DNA of 64,000 bases from Streptomyces odontomachi (GTDB taxonomy: Bacteria; Actinomycetota; Actinomycetes; Streptomycetales; Streptomycetaceae): contig NZ_JAMJWG010000007.1 of NCBI RefSeq assembly GCF_024435355.1, positions 124,001-188,000 on the forward strand, written 5' to 3'. Under the pieces are notes generated by a model. It ran no database searches. It saw only the letters and a program-made list of their open reading frames with translations, and was not told the origin of the DNA. Numbering within the stretch: the first letter of the stretch is position 1; every line of letters starts with the position of its first letter. The position numbers were made by a program, and so were the translations under genes. This document shows, piece after piece, positions 43,020 through 51,317 of the stretch.

Positions 43020-44149
43020 GCGCACCGAGACTGCGCCCCGGCCCGCCCGAGCGGGCCGGGCTCGACCCGGAAGCCCTGCGGGACCTGGTGCACGACGTGT
43101 ACGGCCTGGTCGCCGGCGCTCGGCCCTGGTGCGCGGGTGCGGTGGTCGTGGCGGGCCGCGGGCCGGTCATCGCCGTGGAGGCGGCGGCCGGCTGGGCGGT
43201 GCGTTACGCGGCGTACGACCCGAGGCGCGACGCGGGAGTGGAGCTGCCGCCCGACCGGCGCGCGGTCATGCGCACCGACACGCCGTTCGACCTCGCCTCG
43301 CTCACCAAGCTGTTCACCACCGTTGCCGCGATGCAGCAACTGGAGCGCGGCACGCTCGGCATCGACGCGCGGGTCGGGGCGTACCTGCCGGAGTTCCGCA
43401 GCGTCGTGGCGCACGACATCACCGTCCGGCAACTGCTCCGGCACACGTCGGGGCTGCCGCCGGAGCTTCCGCTGTACGACCTGCCGGACGCCGCCGCCCG
43501 GCGCGCCGCGCTGCGCTCCCAGGGCCCGGTCGTGGAGCCCGGTGAATACCTCTACTCCGATCTCAACATGCTGCTGATGCAGTACGTCCTGGAACGGATC
43601 ACCCGCCGCCCCCTGGACGTGCTGATCCGCGACGGCATCACCCGGCCGCTGGGCATGACGGCCACCGGCTTCGGGCCGTGTCCCGGCGCCGCGGCGACCG
43701 AGGACCAGCGGCGCCCGTGGGGCAAGGCGGACCGCGGCATGCTGCGCGGCGCGGTGCACGACGAGAACGCCTGGGTGCTCGGCGGGGTCGCCGGGCATGC
43801 CGGCCTCTTCTCCACCGCCCGTGACCTCGCGGTCTTCTGCCGCACCCTGCTGGCCGGCGGCTCCTACGGCACGGCCCGGATCCTCGGCCCCGACTTCGTC
43901 GAGTTGATGCTCGCACCGCCCGGGCTCGGGTTCCTGATCGACAAGCCGTGGTTCATGGGCGAACTCGCGGGCCGCGGGGCCGCCGGGCACACCGGGTTCA
44001 CCGGTACGTCGCTGGTGCTGGACCGGGTGACGGACACCTTCCTCGTGCTCCTCGCCACCACGGTCCACCCGCGCCGCCCCGCCACCCCCGACAGCCGTCC
44101 CAGGGCAGCGGCGGCCACCTCGCTGGCACGGGCGGTCACACCGACGTAG
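43016..44149 (+). CDS. Serine hydrolase (beta-lactamase/PBP4* family)
   Basis: About 377 residues. The catalytic SLTK (S95, K98 from the CTG) lies in FDLASLTKLFTTVAAM, and YSDLNM and the C-terminal HTGFTGTS provide the Tyr and HTG elements of class C beta-lactamase-type hydrolases (esterases, D-amino peptidases). The first common start, GTG 43088, cuts off residues such as RAGLDPEALRDLV that look family-typical. A CTG at 43016-43018 overlaps the MFS stop as CTGA and has GGGAGG 7 bases upstream, so it is used here as the likely start. It could modify the MFS substrate; this is inference. Confidence 0.8.
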   Translation: MSAPRLRPGPPERAGLDPEALRDLVHDVYGLVAGARPWCAGAVVVAGRGPVIAVEAAAGWAVRYAAYDPRRDAGVELPPDRRAVMRTDTPFDLASLTKLFTTVAAMQQLERGTLGIDARVGAYLPEFRSVVAHDITVRQLLRHTSGLPPELPLYDLPDAAARRAALRSQGPVVEPGEYLYSDLNMLLMQYVLERITRRPLDVLIRDGITRPLGMTATGFGPCPGAAATEDQRRPWGKADRGMLRGAVHDENAWVLGGVAGHAGLFSTARDLAVFCRTLLAGGSYGTARILGPDFVELMLAPPGLGFLIDKPWFMGELAGRGAAGHTGFTGTSLVLDRVTDTFLVLLATTVHPRRPATPDSRPRAAAATSLARAVTPT

Positions 44150-44277
44150 CGGCCGGGGCCTGCGCGGCCTGCGGGCGTCGCCGGTGCGGTGACCGGGCGG
44201 TGTCCTCCACGTTCCGCAACGCCGTGCTGCGGATGCCGCTGTTGCCGCTGGAACTGTCCGGGCTCTACAAACGGGTC

Positions 44278-44994
44278 ATGTCACGAAGCGAAACCACCGG
44301 CCCGCGCCCCGCATGGGCCTTCCGCGAGTACCAGCCCGTGGGCGTCGACCTGGGCAGCCCGGCCGCGGTGGCCGGCTACGACCACAACCAGGGCACCGAC
44401 CCGGACGCCGACGACGCGCTGCTCGACCGTCTCGGCGTCGGCGTGGGCACCCGCCTGGTCGACCTGGCCTGCGGCACCGGCTCGCTGGTGGTCCAGGCGG
44501 CACGACGCGGCGCCGAGGCCCACGGAGTCGATGTCTCGTCCGAGATGCTCGCCTTCGCCCGGGCCAGGGCGGAACGGGCCGGTGCCGGCGCGCACTGGCA
44601 CCGGGCCGGGTCCCTGGACTACGCCCACCGCGCGAAGCCCGCGGACGTGGTGACCACCAGGTCGGCCCTGCACCAGTTGCCGGACTTCTGGAAACAGCAG
44701 GCGCTCCTGAACGCGGCCGGCATGCTGCGACCCGGCGGCACCTTCTACGTGTGGGACGTCATCTTCAGCTTCCCGCCCGCCGATGCCGCGGAGCATCTGC
44801 AACGCTGGATCGACACCGCAGGCCGGCCCGAGGGCCGGGGCTTCACCCGGGCCGACTTCGAGGCGCACGTTCGGGAGGAGTTCTCCACGTACGCCTGGAT
44901 CCTGGAGGGCATGCTGGAACGGGCCGGCTTCGACGTCGTCTCGCGTGCGTCCCGCTCATCGACGCACGGTGAGTTTCTCTGCCGACGCCGGTAG
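44278..44994 (+). CDS. SAM-dependent methyltransferase (class I)
   Basis: 238 residues. Motif I is LVDLACGTGSLVVQAA, followed by GVDVSSEMLAFARARAE and post-motifs PADVVTTRSALHQLPDFW and MLRPGGTFYVWDVIF. The acceptor is unknown. Start uncertain: ATG 44278 fits the family N terminus (PAWAFREYQPVG soon after), while a GTG at 44200 is in frame upstream. No strong ribosome site is seen for either. It ends 116 bp from the convergent flavin oxidoreductase. Confidence 0.85.
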   Translation: MSRSETTGPRPAWAFREYQPVGVDLGSPAAVAGYDHNQGTDPDADDALLDRLGVGVGTRLVDLACGTGSLVVQAARRGAEAHGVDVSSEMLAFARARAERAGAGAHWHRAGSLDYAHRAKPADVVTTRSALHQLPDFWKQQALLNAAGMLRPGGTFYVWDVIFSFPPADAAEHLQRWIDTAGRPEGRGFTRADFEAHVREEFSTYAWILEGMLERAGFDVVSRASRSSTHGEFLCRRR

Positions 44995-45030
44995 GCGGGC
45001 GCTCGGTTCGAGAGGGCGGGCGCCGACCGT

Positions 45031-45063
45031 GGGGCGGGCCGAGCAGGGCCGGCCGCCCGCCCC
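45031..45063. terminator. hairpin between convergent genes
   Basis: GGGGCGGGC (45031-45039) and its complement (45055-45063), 9 perfect pairs with a 15-nt loop, between the methyltransferase and flavin oxidoreductase stops. Confidence 0.5.
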
Positions 45064-45110
45064 CTCCCGGGATTCGGACGGGCCGAACCGATCTCGTGGC
45101 GATCGGCGCC

Positions 45111-46214
45111 CTAGGCGAGGTGGTACTGGACGGGACTGGAGACCCGGCCGCCGAGCTCGGCGGCCGCGTGGCGGGGCCAGTACGGGTCGCGCAGGAGCTC
45201 GCGGCCCAGCAGGACGGCGTCGGCCCCGCCGCCGGTGAGGATGGACTGGGCCTGGTGCGGGTCGGTGATCAGGCCGACCGCGCCCACGGGCATGCCGGTC
45301 TCGTTGCGTATCCGTTCGGCGAAGGGCACCTGGTAGCCGGGGCCGACCTCGATCGTGGCGTCGGGGACGTTGCCCCCGGTGGTGACGTCCATCAGGTCCA
45401 CGCCGTGGGCCTGGAGCTCCTTGGCGAACCGCACGGTGTCCTGCGAGGTCCAGCCCTCCCGGTCGTCCGCCGGGTTCTCCGTGAGCCAGTCGGTCGCGGA
45501 GATCCGGAAGAAGACGGGCAACTCCTCGGGCCACACCGCCCGGACGGCGTCGACGACCTCCAGGGCGAAGCGGATCCGGCCCTCGAAGGAGCCGCCGTAG
45601 GCGTCGGTGCGGTGGTTGCTGTGCGGGGAGAGGAACTGGTGGATCAGATAGCCGTGCGCGCCGTGCACCTCGGCGACCTGGAAGCCGGCGTCGAGCGCGC
45701 GCCGGGCGGCGTCGGCGAACTGCCGCACGATCCCGTCGATCTGCTCGCCGGTGAGTTCCTCCGGCACGGTCGAGGCGGAGGAGAAGGGCAGGGCGCTGGG
45801 GCCGACCGGCCGCCAGCCGTGCGGCTCGTCCGGGGCGATCTGGCGTCCGTGGTCGACCCAGGTGCGCTCGGTGGACGCCTTGCGGCCGGCGTGCGCGAGC
45901 TGGATGGCGGGCACGGCGCCCTGCGCCTTCAGGAAGGAGGTGATGCGACGGAAGGCCGCGACCTGGGTGTCGTTGAAGATGCCGAGGTCGTAGGGGCTGA
46001 TCCGGCCCTCGGGGCTGACGGCGGTGGCCTCCGTGACGATCAGTCCCGCGCCGCCGGTGGCGCGTGCCGCGAGGTGCGCGAAGTGCCAGTCCGTCGGGGC
46101 GCCGGCCGCCGCGCCGTCCGGTGCGGCGCTGTACTGGCACATCGCCGCCATCCAGACGCGGTGCGGGATGGTCAGGGACCTCAGGGTGTAGGGCGTGAAG
46201 AGGGTGGTGCTCAC
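45111..46214 (-). CDS. NADH:flavin oxidoreductase, old yellow enzyme (YqjM/NamA type)
   Basis: 367 residues, FMN-binding TIM barrel. MAAMCQYSA holds the Cys near the FMN typical of the YqjM subgroup, AIQLAHAGRKAS, the catalytic HGAHGYLIHQFLSPHSNHRTDAYGG (split by two strands) with the two His and Tyr, and SILTGGGADAVLLGRELL the phosphate site. It reduces activated C=C bonds with NADPH. GTG 46214 has AGGAG at 7 bases. It follows the MFS gene by 95 bp and may be controlled by the MarR protein, a common pairing in electrophile stress. Confidence 0.92.
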   Translation of the reverse strand: MSTTLFTPYTLRSLTIPHRVWMAAMCQYSAAPDGAAAGAPTDWHFAHLAARATGGAGLIVTEATAVSPEGRISPYDLGIFNDTQVAAFRRITSFLKAQGAVPAIQLAHAGRKASTERTWVDHGRQIAPDEPHGWRPVGPSALPFSSASTVPEELTGEQIDGIVRQFADAARRALDAGFQVAEVHGAHGYLIHQFLSPHSNHRTDAYGGSFEGRIRFALEVVDAVRAVWPEELPVFFRISATDWLTENPADDREGWTSQDTVRFAKELQAHGVDLMDVTTGGNVPDATIEVGPGYQVPFAERIRNETGMPVGAVGLITDPHQAQSILTGGGADAVLLGRELLRDPYWPRHAAAELGGRVSSPVQYHLA

Positions 46215-46309
46215 ATTGCACTCCTGGTGAGGTGGCCGGCGCGGCCTGGCGCCGGGCGAACGGGACCTGACGGCGCGGGCCAGACGGCTCCCGCGCATCC
46301 GGTGCGGTT

Positions 46310-47563
46310 TCAGGGGCGGACGGCGGTCCGCTGTGCGGCGGGCGCGGCGTCGGTGGGAACGGCGCCGGCGGGCGGGGAGTCGGCGGGCACCGAGCCCGTG
46401 ACGACGCGTCCTGCCCGGCGGGCGCGGCCCTCCAGGGCGGCCGACCACACGGCCAGCACGAGCGCGGTGGCGGCGAGGACGGCGCCCACCCAGTCGGGGG
46501 CGGTGTAGCCGAAGCCGGCGGCGATGACGAGACCGCCGAGCCAGGCGGAGAGCGCGTTGCCGAGGTTGAAGGCGCCGATGTTCACCGCCGACGCCAGCGT
46601 CGGAGCGCCGTGCGCCTGGTCCAGGACGCGCTTCTGGAGCGGCGGGACGGTGGCGAAGCCCAGGGCGCCGATCAGCATGATCGTGACGGTTGCCAGGACC
46701 TTGTGGTGCGCGGTCACCGTGAAGACCGCGAGGACGATCGCCAGGCCGCCCAGGGAGACGTACAGCATCGGCATCAGGGCGCGGTCGGCGTACTTCCCGC
46801 CGACCAGGTTGCCGCCGACCATGCCGAGCCCGAACAGCACCAGCAGCCAGATCATGGAGCCGTCGGCGAAGCCGGCCACGTGGGTCATCATCGGCGCGAT
46901 GTAGGTGATGGCCGCGAAGACACCGCCGAAGCCGAGCACGGTCATCGCCATGGCGAGCAGGACCTGGGCGTTGGTGAAGGCACGCAGTTCGTGGCGGAGC
47001 CGCAGCCCTTCGGGCCGCGGCATCTCGGGCACCAGCCTGGCGATCCCCACCAGGCCGACGACGCCGAGCGCGGCGACGATGCCGAAGGTGAGGCGCCAGC
47101 CGGCGTGCTGCCCGACGAGGGTGCCCAGCGGGGCTCCGACGACGTTGGCGACGGTCAGGCCCGTGAACATCATCGCGATCGCGCCGGCCTTCCTGTCCGG
47201 TGCGACCAGGTCGGCCGCGACGACCGAGCCGATGCCGAAGAAGGCGCCGTGGGCGAGTGAGGCGACCACGCGGCCGGCCAGCATGGCGCCGAAGGTGGGG
47301 GCGAGGGCGGACAGCAGGTTGCCCACGATGAACAGGCCCATCAGCACCATGAGCATGCGCTTGCGCGACACCCTGGTGCCCAGCACGGTCATCAGCGGGG
47401 CGCCGAACACGACGCCGAGTGCGTAGCCGGTCACCAGGAAACCTGCCGTGGGGATGGCGACGCCGAAGTCGCCCGCGACCTCGGGCAGCAAACCCATGAT
47501 CACGAACTCGGTCGTTCCGATGCCGAAGGCCCCGATCGCGAGGGCCAGGAGCGCAAGAGGCAT
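46310..47563 (-). CDS. MFS transporter, DHA1 (AraJ-like) family
   Basis: 417 residues, 12 membrane spans. MPLALLALAIGAFGIGTTEF and VMGLLPEVAGDF at the start and GYALGVVFGAPLMTVL are characteristic of the AraJ/YdhP branch of drug:proton antiporters. A Pro/Ala-rich tail of about 30 residues ends the chain. Divergent from the MarR gene, with an inverted repeat in the 145-bp gap, so it is probably MarR-controlled together with the oxidoreductase. Confidence 0.9.
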   Translation of the reverse strand: MPLALLALAIGAFGIGTTEFVIMGLLPEVAGDFGVAIPTAGFLVTGYALGVVFGAPLMTVLGTRVSRKRMLMVLMGLFIVGNLLSALAPTFGAMLAGRVVASLAHGAFFGIGSVVAADLVAPDRKAGAIAMMFTGLTVANVVGAPLGTLVGQHAGWRLTFGIVAALGVVGLVGIARLVPEMPRPEGLRLRHELRAFTNAQVLLAMAMTVLGFGGVFAAITYIAPMMTHVAGFADGSMIWLLVLFGLGMVGGNLVGGKYADRALMPMLYVSLGGLAIVLAVFTVTAHHKVLATVTIMLIGALGFATVPPLQKRVLDQAHGAPTLASAVNIGAFNLGNALSAWLGGLVIAAGFGYTAPDWVGAVLAATALVLAVWSAALEGRARRAGRVVTGSVPADSPPAGAVPTDAAPAAQRTAVRP

Positions 47564-47614
47564 GAGGGGGGTACGCCTTCCGAGATGATTGCAGGTGCGC
47601 TTTGTCTACGCCCA

Positions 47615-47639
47615 CAATAATTGCACACGCTGGTTATTG
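47615..47639. promoter_or_regulatory. candidate MarR operator
   Basis: CAATAA at 47615-47620 and its complement TTATTG at 47634-47639, spaced 13 bases, within an AT-rich stretch between the divergent MFS and MarR genes. A third half-like ATTGTG follows at 47653-47658. Confidence 0.5.
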
Positions 47640-47708
47640 GTATGCGCGGGCTATTGTGCCCGTGCTCTATCCTGGGCGTAGCCCGCTCACGGGACGGAGG
47701 AAGACGCC

Positions 47709-48173
47709 ATGCCAGCGACGGACCCTGCACTCACCGGTCTCGCCCAGGGGTGGTGCGCCCTCGTCCTGCTGCACGGGAGGATCGAGACCCACATCGAACG
47801 CGCACTACAGGCCGAGCACGGGCTGAGCGTGCGCGAGTACTCCCTGCTCGACGTGCTCAGCCGGCAGCACGACGGCGAGGGGGGCCACTTGCAGATGAAG
47901 CAGGTCGCCGACGCGGTCGTGCTCAGCCAGAGCGCCACCACCCGGCTGGTGACCCGCCTGGAGGACCGCGGCCTCCTGGAGCGCTACCTGTGCCCCACCG
48001 ACCGCCGCGGCATCTACACCAACGTCACCGAGGCGGGTCGGAAGCTGCTGGAGCAGGCGCGCCCCACCAACGACGCCGCCCTGCGCACCGCCCTCGACGA
48101 GGCCGCGAAGAACCCGGAGCTGGCACCGCTCGTGCGCGCCGTGGAGTCGTTGAACGCACCTCTGACCGCGTAG
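47709..48173 (+). CDS. MarR family transcriptional regulator
   Basis: 154 residues with the winged-HTH of MarR proteins: LSVREYSLLDVLSRQ, LQMKQVADAVVLSQSATTRLVTRLEDRGLLER, and the wing CPTDRRGIYTNVTEAG. Usually a repressor released by phenolic or electrophilic compounds. ATG 47709 follows GACGGAGGAAGACGCC. It is divergent from the MFS-OYE pair and most likely regulates it. Confidence 0.92.
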   Translation: MPATDPALTGLAQGWCALVLLHGRIETHIERALQAEHGLSVREYSLLDVLSRQHDGEGGHLQMKQVADAVVLSQSATTRLVTRLEDRGLLERYLCPTDRRGIYTNVTEAGRKLLEQARPTNDAALRTALDEAAKNPELAPLVRAVESLNAPLTA

Positions 48174-48441
48174 CCGGGCCCGTGGCGTCCGGGCAGGTCA
48201 AGCCGTGGGACGTGGCATCGGGTAGCCGGCCGCCGGCCGGTTGTCACGGCCGTCCGGACCCAGTAGCGTCACCCGACGTGAACACCGGACCGGCGAAACG
48301 CCACACACGGATGGGCCACCCGGTGGCCGGCTGAGCGCACGTCGGGTGCCCGGCAGGCACCCCGGTTCGGCGCGCGGACCTCCGCGCTCGCGTGCACCGC
48401 GAGCCCGTTTCTCCGTGCCGAACACCAGCGAGGTCAGCCAG

Positions 48442-48816
48442 ATGACAGTCACGTTCAACCACACCATCATCGCCTCCAAGGACCGCAACGCGTCAGCCCG
48501 GTTCTTCCTGGAGCTGTTGGAGCTCGCCCAGGCGCCGTCCTGGGGCGTGTTCACCAACATCCAGCTCGACGACGGCGTGTTGCTCCAGTTCGCCGAGCCG
48601 CCGGTGGAGATCCAGATGCAGCATTACGCGTTCCTCGTCGACGACGAGCTGTTCGACCGGGCGTACCGACGGCTGTGCGAGCGCGGGGTCGAGCACTGGG
48701 CCGATCCGCAGATGCGGCGCCCCGGCGAGATCAACGACGAGCACGGCGGCCGGGGCGTGTACTTCAAGGACCCGTCGGGCCATGCGATCGAGCTGATCAC
48801 CCGCCCTTACCTGTAA
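48442..48816 (+). CDS. VOC (glyoxalase/bleomycin-resistance fold) protein
   Basis: 124 residues, two beta-alpha-beta-beta-beta units. FNHTIIASKDRNASARFFLELLE starts the first; the metal-site residues appear as His in FNHTII, HYAFLVDD and the Glu in HAIELITRPYL after YFKDPSGH. Members include glyoxalases, dioxygenases and drug-binding proteins; which this is cannot be said. ATG 48442 has GAGG 9 bases upstream. Confidence 0.88.
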   Translation: MTVTFNHTIIASKDRNASARFFLELLELAQAPSWGVFTNIQLDDGVLLQFAEPPVEIQMQHYAFLVDDELFDRAYRRLCERGVEHWADPQMRRPGEINDEHGGRGVYFKDPSGHAIELITRPYL

Positions 48817-48913
48817 GCCGCGTCCACCGGTAGGCCGCGGATATCCGTGAGCCGGTCGGGCGCCCGGAACGGGGTGCCCGACCACGGCCGGCGAGGCGGT
48901 GCGCGACCCCACC

Positions 48914-48919
48914 TAGACT
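48914..48919 (+). promoter_or_regulatory. -10 box of a leaderless promoter
   Basis: TAGACT, 7 bases before GTG 48927. Confidence 0.5.
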
Positions 48920-48926
48920 TCGGCGG

Positions 48927-50030
48927 GTGAACGGCAACTCCTCCCCCGTCGAACCGCTGCGCTCCGCGCTGGACACGGCGCTCGACGGGATCGCGCCCCG
49001 GCGTGCCGCGCAGGCCGTGGAGCGGCTGATGACGCAGTACCGCGGCGACACCCCGATCACCGTCCCGGTCCTGCGGGACCGCGCGGACGTCGTCGCGTAC
49101 GCCGCGTACCGGATGCCCGCCACGTTCGAGGCGGTGCGCGCCGCGCTCGCCGCACTCGTGCGTGCCCTGCCCGCCGACTGGGCGCCGGACCACCACCTCG
49201 ACCTCGGCGGCGGTACCGGCGCCGCGGTGTGGGCGGTGAACGCGACCTGGCCGGGCCGGCGCGCGGTCACGGTGCTCGACCGGGCGGAGCCCGCCCTCGC
49301 CCTCGGCCGCGAGCTCGCCGCTTCCCACCCGGTCCTCAGCTCCACCACCTGGCGTACCACCCGCATCGGTGCGCCGGACTTCGCGGCAGAGCCCGCATGG
49401 GAGTCGATACCGGGTTCCGCACCGGAGCCGTCCGACCCGGCCGGTCCCACCGGACGGTCCGGGATCGTCACGCTCTCGTACGTGCTCGGGGAGCTGAGCG
49501 CCGCGGACCAGGCCGTCGCCGTGGCGGCGGCGGCACGCGCCGCGGGCGTCGTGGTGATCGTGGAGCCGGGCACGCCCGACGGCTACGCGCGGATCGTCGC
49601 GGCGCGCGAGGCGCTGATCGGCGCGGGGCTGCGCATCGCCGCGCCGTGCCCGCACGGCGGCGCCTGCCCCATCGCCCCCGGCACGGACTGGTGCCACTTC
49701 TCCGCCCGGGTCACCAGGTCGTCGCTGCACCGCCAGGTCAAGGGCGGCTCACTGGCGTACGAGGACGAGAAGTTCTCCTACGTCGCCGCGGTGCACCCGC
49801 GGGTGGCCGGCGTCGAACCGGCGGCGGCCCGGGTGCTGCGGAGGCCGCAACTGCGCAAGGGCCAGGTGCTGCTGGAGGTGTGCACGGCGGACGGGGCGAT
49901 GGAACGTGCGACGGTCACGAAGCGGCACGGCAGCACCTACCGTGCCGCCCGTGACACCGCGTGGGGCGACCCCTGGGAGCCGCCCCCACCACCCGGCCGG
50001 CCGGACGGCGTCGCGTCGGACACCGACTGA
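48927..50030 (+). CDS. Rsm22-type small ribosomal subunit methyltransferase-like protein
   Basis: 367 residues. The SAM site is HHLDLGGGTGAAVWAV, and the C-terminal half has CPHGGACPI and DWCHFSARV, the Cys pattern that in Rsm22/METTL17 proteins holds an Fe-S cluster. Mitochondrial homologues assist assembly of the small ribosomal subunit; the bacterial role is not settled. The late KFSYVAAV and the basic KGQVLLEVCTADG..TVTKRHG tail are family-typical. GTG 48927 lacks a ribosome site; TAGACT lies 7 bases upstream, fitting a leaderless mRNA. Confidence 0.85.
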   Translation: MNGNSSPVEPLRSALDTALDGIAPRRAAQAVERLMTQYRGDTPITVPVLRDRADVVAYAAYRMPATFEAVRAALAALVRALPADWAPDHHLDLGGGTGAAVWAVNATWPGRRAVTVLDRAEPALALGRELAASHPVLSSTTWRTTRIGAPDFAAEPAWESIPGSAPEPSDPAGPTGRSGIVTLSYVLGELSAADQAVAVAAAARAAGVVVIVEPGTPDGYARIVAAREALIGAGLRIAAPCPHGGACPIAPGTDWCHFSARVTRSSLHRQVKGGSLAYEDEKFSYVAAVHPRVAGVEPAAARVLRRPQLRKGQVLLEVCTADGAMERATVTKRHGSTYRAARDTAWGDPWEPPPPPGRPDGVASDTD

Positions 50031-50117
50031 GTGGAAGTCTCTGCACGCGATCACTCGCGCGCAGAGGATCCGCCCCCAGGTGCCGTCACGGGGCGCGGGT
50101 GTGTCACCGGCCCCGGG

Positions 50118-50945
50118 TCACTCGTCCCGAAGCTCCAGCGTGCAGCACTTCACGCTGCCACCGGCCTTGAGCATCTCGCCCAGGTCCATGCCGATGGGCT
50201 CGTAGCCGCGCTCCCGCAGTGGCTCGAACAGCCCCACGGCGCCCTGCGGAAGCAGCACGTGCCGACCGTCCGAGACGGAGTTCAGGCCCCAGGCCAGCGC
50301 GTCCGCCTCGCTCACCGCCAGCGCGTCGGGGAAGAGGCGCCGCAGCACCATCTGACTGCCGGGCGAGAAGGCACCGGGGTAGTACATGATCTCGTCCGCG
50401 GCGTCGTCGAGCGCGGCGAGCGCCGTGTCGAGGTGGTAGAAGCGCGGATCGACCAGATCCAGCCCGATCACGGGCCGTTCGAAGAACTCCTGGGCCTCGC
50501 CGTGCGACAGCGGACTGGCCCTGAAGCCACGGCCGGCAAGGATGTAGGACGAGGTGACGACGAAGTCGCCCTCGCCTTCGTTGACATGCTCCGGCGTGCG
50601 GATCTCCGAGTAGCCGTGCGACCGGAACCACTCCAGGTGGGCCTCCGCCTCCGGCTCGCGCTGCCGGTAGGCGAAACGGGCGCCGAGCACCCGGCCGCCG
50701 ACCACGGTCGCCCCGTTGGCCGCGAAGACCATGTCGGGCAGGCCGGGGCGTGGGTCGAGTTCGTGCACGGTGTGGCCGAGGGAGCGGTAGCGGTCCCGCA
50801 GGTCACCCCACTGGGCCAGGGCCAACTTGAGGTCGACCGGCTTCGTGGGGTCCATCCAGGGATTGATGGAGTACGTGACCTGGAAGTGCGCCGGTGGGCA
50901 CATCAGATAGCGCCGGGGTGTGGCGCTACGGGGCGGTCGTGACAA
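50118..50945 (-). CDS. ddaH: Dimethylarginine dimethylaminohydrolase-like (amidinotransferase fold)
   Basis: 275 residues, one pentein fold. LPDMVFAANGATVV, EGEGDFVV (E125, D127), FYHLDTALAALD (H171) and the C-terminal GSVKCCTLEL (catalytic Cys 267 or 268) match DDAH and related arginine-modifying enzymes, which release citrulline from methylated arginines. A TTG at 50945 with AAGGAG 6 bases upstream is used as start; the first ATG, 14 codons on (RRYLM), has no such site. The 372-bp stretch to the TetR gene (50946-51317) holds the direct repeat GGTACGTGTC/GGTACGTCGG and the TetR operator; otherwise I see nothing in it. Confidence 0.85.
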   Translation of the reverse strand: MSRPPRSATPRRYLMCPPAHFQVTYSINPWMDPTKPVDLKLALAQWGDLRDRYRSLGHTVHELDPRPGLPDMVFAANGATVVGGRVLGARFAYRQREPEAEAHLEWFRSHGYSEIRTPEHVNEGEGDFVVTSSYILAGRGFRASPLSHGEAQEFFERPVIGLDLVDPRFYHLDTALAALDDAADEIMYYPGAFSPGSQMVLRRLFPDALAVSEADALAWGLNSVSDGRHVLLPQGAVGLFEPLRERGYEPIGMDLGEMLKAGGSVKCCTLELRDE

Positions 50946-51274
50946 TGAGAGCTCCTTGACGGTACGTGTCGGTACGTCGGCCGGTCCGGACATCCGCGGC
51001 CTGCCTTGTGGGCCACCGTGGCGGGATGTCCGCCCGGCCGAAGCCGGGAACGGCTGCCCCTTGGGTACCAGGCGGATCATCCCGCCGGCTACCAGCGTTA
51101 CCAGGACGGTTGCGCGAATTTCGGGGGTTCGGCGACGACCTTTCCGTTGTCTGTCCCTTTTGTCCGTCGATCGTGCCGGATCCGTGGGGAGTCGCGCGGG
51201 ATGCGCGCCGGGTGGCGGGGAGGCGCGCCGGGGCGAGCGGGATGGGTCGGGGTGACGTTCGACCCGGGAGGTTT

Positions 51275-51291
51275 CGAGACGGACCGTCTCG
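51275..51291. promoter_or_regulatory. TetR operator candidate
   Basis: CGAGACGGACCGTCTCG, a perfect 17-bp palindrome about one base. It overlaps the expected -35 region of the leaderless promoter whose TAGATT box is at 51306-51311, so TetR binding there would shut off its own gene. Confidence 0.65.
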
Positions 51292-51305
51292 GTTCGTCCC
51301 CCTGT

Positions 51306-51311
51306 TAGATT
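51306..51311 (+). promoter_or_regulatory. -10 box of a leaderless promoter
   Basis: TAGATT, 6 bases before ATG 51318. Confidence 0.6.
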
Positions 51312-51317
51312 CGCCGT

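Noticed and set aside
42368-44068. 566-codon minus-strand frame
   Set aside because: Shadow of the MFS and serine hydrolase genes with no domain.
45096-46508. 470-codon plus-strand frame
   Set aside because: Antisense to the old yellow enzyme, whose catalytic motifs are complete.
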